From positions 124,001 to 188,000 of the forward strand of contig NZ_JABWCU010000009.1 in assembly GCF_018491765.1 (NCBI RefSeq): 64,000 nt of DNA. The letters run 5' to 3'. The stretch is from Novosphingobium profundi. Its GTDB lineage: Bacteria; Pseudomonadota; Alphaproteobacteria; Sphingomonadales; Sphingomonadaceae. Of the stretch, positions 59,903-64,000 are shown piece by piece (position 1 is the stretch's first letter; every line of letters begins with the position of its first letter). Under the pieces are notes generated by a model. The model was not told the origin of the DNA and ran no database searches. It worked only from the letters and a program-made list of their open reading frames with translations. A program made the position numbers and the translations under genes.

Positions 59903-61262
59903 ACTGCTTGAGCAGGTCATAAAGCGTCGGCCGGCTGATCCCGAGCATCTTGGCCGTGCTCGAGATATTGCCCTCGCTGCGCGCCAGCGCGTGACGGATC
60001 ACCTTGCGATCGGCCTGTTCACGTGCGGTCTTGAGGTTGAGCGCGTTGACGACCTGCTCGTCGGGATCGGCGAGATCGAGGTCGGCGGCCGAAACCAGCT
60101 TTTCGTCGGCCATGATCACCGCGCGTTTCACCCGGTTTTCGAGTTCACGCACGTTACCCGGCCACGACCAGGCATCGATCGCGGCGAGCGCGTCACTGGC
60201 AAAGCCGCGCACGCGCGGGTTCATCTCGGAGGCGTAACGGCCAAGGAAGGTCTTGGCGAGCAGCGTCGCATCGCCCGGCCGGTCGGCGAGGCTGGGGATA
60301 CGCACGACGATCTCGGCGAGACGGTAATAGAGGTCCTCGCGGAAACGCCCATCGCCGATCATCGCCTCGAGGTCCTGATGCGTGGCGCACACGATCCGCG
60401 TGCCGACCGGGATCGACTCGCGCGAGCCGACGCGTTCGATCACGCGTTCCTGCAGGAAGCGCAGCAGCTTGACCTGGAGCTGGAGCGGGATGTCGCCCAC
60501 CTCGTCGAGGAACAACGTGCCGCCGGCAGCCTGTTCGATCTTTCCCGGCGTCGTCTTGACCGCACCGGTGAAAGCGCCCTTCTCGTGCCCGAACAGCTCG
60601 CTCTCGAGCAGGTTTTCCGGGATCGCGGCGCAGTTGATCGCAACGAATTCGCCCTTGGCCCGGTCGCTCGCCTCGTGGAGCCCCCGCGCCAGGAGTTCCT
60701 TGCCGGTACCGCTCGCGCCCAGCAGCATGACCGAGACATTGGTGTTGGCCACGCGCTCGATGGTGCGCGCGACCTTGAGCATCTCGGGCGCGGCGGTGAT
60801 CATCCGCCCCAGCACCCGCTCCTCCTTGGCGATCTTGGAGGCGAGACGGCGGTTCTCCTCCTCGAGCCGGTGGAGCTGCAGCGCACGGCGCACGATGAGA
60901 CCCAGGGCGTCGATGTCGACCGGCTTCTGGTAGAAATCGTAGGCGCCGCGCGCGATCGCGGTGAGCGCGCTCTCACGCGCGCCGTGGCCGCTGGCGACGA
61001 TCACCTTGGTGTCGGGTTTGAGCGCCATGATCTCGTCGAGCACGGCAAACCCCTCGCTCGTGCCGTCGGGATCGGGCGGAAGGCCGAGATCGAGCGTGAC
61101 GACGTCGGGCGTTTCGAGGCGCAGTGCGGCGATCGCCGAGGCGCGGTCGCCCGCGACGATCACCTCGAAATCCTCGTAAGCCCACTTGAGCTGCGCCTGA
61201 AGTCCCGCATCGTCTTCGACGATCAGGAGCTTGGGCAGTTGCTTTGCGCGGTCATCGGTCAT
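59886..61262 (-). CDS. prsR: Sigma-54-dependent response regulator PrsR-like
   Basis: 458 residues. The receiver domain (residues 10-130) has KLLIVEDDAGLQ, phosphoacceptor Asp in VVTLDLGLPPD, and a GTSEG insertion typical of PrsR-type regulators. The AAA+ domain has Walker A GASGTGKELL, the GAFTGA loop as KGAFTGAVK, Walker B TLFLDEVGD and R-finger region DLYYRLAEIVVRIP. A Fis-type helix-turn-helix ends the protein (NISSTAKMLGISRPTLYDLL). It activates sigma-54 promoters. Its ATG overlaps the PrsK stop by one base. Confidence 0.93.
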   Translation of the reverse strand: MTDDRAKQLPKLLIVEDDAGLQAQLKWAYEDFEVIVAGDRASAIAALRLETPDVVTLDLGLPPDPDGTSEGFAVLDEIMALKPDTKVIVASGHGARESALTAIARGAYDFYQKPVDIDALGLIVRRALQLHRLEEENRRLASKIAKEERVLGRMITAAPEMLKVARTIERVANTNVSVMLLGASGTGKELLARGLHEASDRAKGEFVAINCAAIPENLLESELFGHEKGAFTGAVKTTPGKIEQAAGGTLFLDEVGDIPLQLQVKLLRFLQERVIERVGSRESIPVGTRIVCATHQDLEAMIGDGRFREDLYYRLAEIVVRIPSLADRPGDATLLAKTFLGRYASEMNPRVRGFASDALAAIDAWSWPGNVRELENRVKRAVIMADEKLVSAADLDLADPDEQVVNALNLKTAREQADRKVIRHALARSEGNISSTAKMLGISRPTLYDLLKQYDLQT

Positions 61263-63397
61263 CACGCTACCTTCTGATCGTTCTTCGTGAGGTTCTGGTA
61301 AAGGTTGGTCGCCTCGCTCAGGGGAATGCGCACGACGAAGCGCGAGCCGAGCCCCTCGCGCGATTCCACGTCGAGGCGCCCGCGCATCGCGCGCACCAGT
61401 TCGCGCGCCTCGAAAGCACCGATCCCGAACCCTCCACTCTTTGTAGACACGAATGGCTTGAACAGGCCGTTGCGTACAAATTCCGCCGACATGCCGCAGC
61501 CGGAATCGAGCACCTCGAAGCGGGCATGCAAGCCATCGGGCGCGACCGAAAGGAAGACCGGGCTGTGCGCCTCGCTCGCGTCGATGCCGTTCTGGACGAG
61601 GTGGACCAGGACCTGTTCGATCGAGTGGCGATTGGCGGTGATGCAAAGGTCGGGCGATTCGACGAGCACGAACTGCCGGCTTCCCGAAAAGCTGGCTGCG
61701 ACCGCCGCCAGGATCTCGCGCGTCGAAATGTTCTCCAGCTTCTCGACAGCGCCGGTTCCGTAGCGCCCCAGCCGTGCGATCAGCGCATTCAGCTTTTCGG
61801 ACGAATTGCGCAAGGTCACCAGCATGTCCGCGCGGAAGGCGGGCTTGTCGGCGTGCAGTTCGGCGTTGCGGGCCAGCAGGCTGAACTGGCTGGCGAGGTT
61901 CTTGATGTCGTGCATCACGAAGGCGATGCGGCGGTGGAAGTCGTCGAAGCGGCTCGCCTCCGCGAGCGCCAGCTGGCTGGCGTTCTCCGCAAGGTAGCTC
62001 GCCACCTGCTGGCTGATCACGCGCAGGAGGTCGAGGTCCTCCCAGTCGAAGGTGCGCGCCAGTTGCGGGCGCGCGAGCACGACGGTGCCGACCAGCCGCT
62101 CGAAATGGATCAGCGGAATGACCGCCCAGCTGCGGGCATCCTCCATGAGCCAGGAGGGCATCTCCAGCTCGGCGGCGGTTCCCCCCTCAACCTGGCGCCG
62201 CGTCTCGTCGAGATCCACGATGTAGCCGGTCCGCTCGAACATGGCCTGCACCTGCAACGACATCGCGATGGCCGGAACCTCGACTTCGGGCCAGTTCCAG
62301 CGCGCGGCCAGCGTAAGCTCCCCGTGCTCGCCCGGAGCCAGCAGCAGGCCGCCCGGGCTCTCGAACAAGTCGGCTACCGATTTCACCACGCGTTCGCCAA
62401 GCGGCGAGGCGTTGGTGCCGCCGCTGCCGATGGTGCGGGTGAAGCGCAGCCACTCCTCGCGGTAGTCGTAGCGGTGCTGGAAGAAGTGCTTGGCAAGCGT
62501 GACCTTGAGCCAGCTGCGCAGCCGCCGCGAGGGCAGCACGACCAGCGCAATCGCGCTCGCCAGCGTCAGGAAGGCAAGTTCGATCAGCCGCGCGAAATTG
62601 CCGCCCGCATAGGCCAGCCACTGCGCCACCGCGACCATGCCGACGAGATAGGCCCCGATCACCAGCAGCGAAAACGTCTGGAAGGTCACCGCGCGCGAGG
62701 GTCGGATACGCAATTCGTCGCGGTTGGCCGAGACGGAAAGGCCAATGAACAGCGCCAGCGTGAGCGTCGCCAGCCCGCGCAACGCGGCGATCTCGCTCGG
62801 CCAGGCGCTCGCGAGATAGGAGATCGTGTAAAGGTTGAGATCGAAGGCCCACAGCACCGCGAGCCCGATCGTCGGCCAGCGCAAGGCCGGACGCGCCTCG
62901 TGCGAGCAGCCTGCGTAGAGATTGTGGACCAGCACCAGCCCGCCCACCGTCACCAGCAGGCGGAACATGACATTGAACTCAAAGGCGACGCGCTTGGCCG
63001 CGTCGGGCAAAGGCATGCTCATGAGCCCGTAGTCGATGCCGAGATGGAAAACCTCGACAAAGCACAAGGCCGCGATGACCGGCCGAATCGGCGCAAGCGA
63101 GGTGTCGCGCCCGTCGCCGCCGAACAGCCGGAAGACGACGTAAAGCCAGCCCAGATTGCGCGCGGTTTCGAACAGCGAGGGTACGAAACCCGCGATCGCG
63201 CCGGCCGCCGCCGCCGCCAGCGCAATGCTCCACAGCGACGTCAACGCCAGCGCCAGCAGCACCGCCGGTCCCGCCCCGGCGAGGCGCTGGCGGCGCGGCC
63301 AGAGCGAAATCGCCACCGCCGCCGTCGCGATCGCTCCGGTGAGGTCGAGCCCGACGCCGATGGTGGCCCAGATATCGGGAGCACCCGTAGCGATCAT
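61262..63397 (-). CDS. prsK: Membrane sensor histidine kinase PrsK-like
   Basis: 711 residues from ATG 63397. The N-terminal 300 residues hold eight to ten membrane helices. A GAF-like domain spans roughly 340-500 (SWAVIPLIHFERLVGTVVLA). The kinase core follows: H-box FVMHDIKNLASQFSLLARN, N-box LVHLVQNGIDAS, G1 VLDSGCGMSAEF and G2 GGFGIGAFEARELV. This is the PrsK-type kinase of XrtA/PEP-CTERM clusters that signals to PrsR. It overlaps the sugar transferase stop (ATGA) and is thus coupled to it. Confidence 0.92.
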   Translation of the reverse strand: MIATGAPDIWATIGVGLDLTGAIATAAVAISLWPRRQRLAGAGPAVLLALALTSLWSIALAAAAAGAIAGFVPSLFETARNLGWLYVVFRLFGGDGRDTSLAPIRPVIAALCFVEVFHLGIDYGLMSMPLPDAAKRVAFEFNVMFRLLVTVGGLVLVHNLYAGCSHEARPALRWPTIGLAVLWAFDLNLYTISYLASAWPSEIAALRGLATLTLALFIGLSVSANRDELRIRPSRAVTFQTFSLLVIGAYLVGMVAVAQWLAYAGGNFARLIELAFLTLASAIALVVLPSRRLRSWLKVTLAKHFFQHRYDYREEWLRFTRTIGSGGTNASPLGERVVKSVADLFESPGGLLLAPGEHGELTLAARWNWPEVEVPAIAMSLQVQAMFERTGYIVDLDETRRQVEGGTAAELEMPSWLMEDARSWAVIPLIHFERLVGTVVLARPQLARTFDWEDLDLLRVISQQVASYLAENASQLALAEASRFDDFHRRIAFVMHDIKNLASQFSLLARNAELHADKPAFRADMLVTLRNSSEKLNALIARLGRYGTGAVEKLENISTREILAAVAASFSGSRQFVLVESPDLCITANRHSIEQVLVHLVQNGIDASEAHSPVFLSVAPDGLHARFEVLDSGCGMSAEFVRNGLFKPFVSTKSGGFGIGAFEARELVRAMRGRLDVESREGLGSRFVVRIPLSEATNLYQNLTKNDQKVA

Positions 63398-63999
63398 CGT
63401 GCGCCCTCGCTCCACAGGATCACCCGCAGCGTCTGCAACAGGATCAGCAGGTCGAGGAACGGCGTGTAGTTCTTGGCGTAGTAGAGGTCGTACTCGAGCT
63501 TGTTGCGCGAATCCTCGACCGAGGCGCCATAGGGATAGTTGATCTGGGCCCAGCCGGTAATGCCCGGCTTCACCATGTGCCGCTCGGCGTAGAAGGGCAG
63601 ATGCTCCTCGAGATCGGCAACGAATTCGGGGCGTTCGGGACGCGGGCCGACGAAGCTCATCTCGCCTTTCAGCACCGTCCAGACCTGGGGAAGTTCGTCG
63701 ATGCGCACCTTGCGGATGAAACGGCCGATGCGGGTGATGCGCGGATCGTCCTGGGTCGCCCATTGTGCGCCGGCGCTTTCGGCATCGGTGCGCATCGAGC
63801 GCAACTTTACGACGTTGAAGGGCACGCCGAACAGCCCCACGCGCGACTGCCGGTAGAAGGCGGGCCCCTTGCTGTCGAGCTTCACGAGGACCGCGAAAAG
63901 CACAACCACCGGCCCCGTCACCACCAGCACGAGAAGGCTCGCAAGAATGTCGAACACGCGCTTGACCGCGCTCGACACCGCCCGTCCCGAGGAAAAGCC
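63394..63999 (-). CDS. Sugar transferase (bacterial-type, XrtA system), 5' end outside window
   Basis: The C-terminal 201 residues are in the window; the frame continues past the right edge (GFSSGRAVSSAVKRVFDI), so the apparent start at GTG 63978 is probably internal. The domain is the polyprenyl-phosphate glycosyl-1-phosphate transferase core: VKLRSMRTDAESAG, RITRIGRFIRKVRIDELPQ, GEMSFVGPRPERPEFV and YAERHMVKPGITGWAQI. It would load the first sugar onto undecaprenyl phosphate for exopolysaccharide. The ATGA overlap with prsK couples it to the kinase. The 'FSSGRAxSSAVKR' entry matches the TIGR03013-type XrtA-associated family. Confidence 0.9.
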   Translation of the reverse strand, partial: GFSSGRAVSSAVKRVFDILASLLVLVVTGPVVVLFAVLVKLDSKGPAFYRQSRVGLFGVPFNVVKLRSMRTDAESAGAQWATQDDPRITRIGRFIRKVRIDELPQVWTVLKGEMSFVGPRPERPEFVADLEEHLPFYAERHMVKPGITGWAQINYPYGASVEDSRNKLEYDLYYAKNYTPFLDLLILLQTLRVILWSEGAR

Positions 64000-64000
64000 G

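Noticed and set aside
61244..63469. A 741-codon open frame on the plus strand across prsK
   Set aside because: Antisense shadow; the prsK kinase motifs on the minus strand are clear.

Overview
The window looks like a core chromosomal segment of a GC-rich alphaproteobacterium of the order Sphingomonadales, most likely Novosphingobium or a close relative. This is inferred from several features together: very strong G/C preference at third codon positions; a DUF4170-type small gene; the run serB, miaA, ilvB, ilvN, ilvC, leuA; GTTC-N7-GTTC LexA boxes (the alphaproteobacterial form) in front of imuA and dnaE2; and a PrsK/PrsR exopolysaccharide regulatory module. I saw no insertion sequence, prophage, CRISPR array or rRNA. 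Nearly everything is chromosomal housekeeping, so the interest lies mainly in leader RNAs and a few accessory genes. || Layout. 1-1.5 kb: four small membrane-associated genes of the YqjD/holin-X type. 1.6-7.4 kb: DUF4170 gene, greA, and carA-lipoprotein-carB. 7.5-12 kb: yqeY-like, dnaG and rpoD, the macromolecular-synthesis core. 12-18 kb: M28 peptidase, rpiB-glyA-small membrane gene-nrdR-trmJ, and a class A beta-lactamase. 18-22 kb: metA behind an S-box-like leader, rpsD, an orphan ParA, and a Tat-exported L,D-transpeptidase-like protein. 22-29.8 kb (minus strand): xseB, ispA, coaD, cyclophilin, queA, ABC-2 exporter, DUF481 porin-like protein and tgt, so queA and tgt of queuosine synthesis share one block. 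29.9-34.9 kb: purL, HD-GYP, serB, miaA. 35-41 kb: the branched-chain amino acid block ilvB-ilvN-ilvC, an I78 inhibitor lipoprotein, and leuA behind a leucine-rich leader peptide. 41-46 kb: nitronate monooxygenase, AHH nuclease plus unknown partner, flavodoxin-like protein, recJ. 46.1-46.4 kb: three tandem tRNA-Glu genes. 46.5-55.2 kb: extensin-like protein and a split SOS mutasome (dnaE2, then imuA-imuB with an RNase H-like gene, around a pirin). 55.4-58 kb: amino acid permease and panB. 58-64 kb (minus strand): sugar transferase (cut by the window edge), PrsK, PrsR, TPR protein. || How the genes work together. The amino acid genes (metA, ilvBN, ilvC, leuA, glyA, serB) each sit behind a structured leader or within a tight operon. 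The metA leader folds like the SAM-I/S-box core. The leuA leader encodes a 16-residue peptide with five leucines. The DNA-damage genes imuA, imuB and dnaE2 appear to be co-controlled by LexA from two separate boxes, each overlapping a likely -10 element. The right end is a surface polysaccharide control module in which a membrane kinase and a sigma-54 activator are translationally coupled to a priming glycosyltransferase. The strongest candidates for follow-up are the S-box-like metA leader on an acetyl-type (Glu111) MetA, the leuA attenuator, the AHH-nuclease gene pair, and the structured rpiB-glyA leader.
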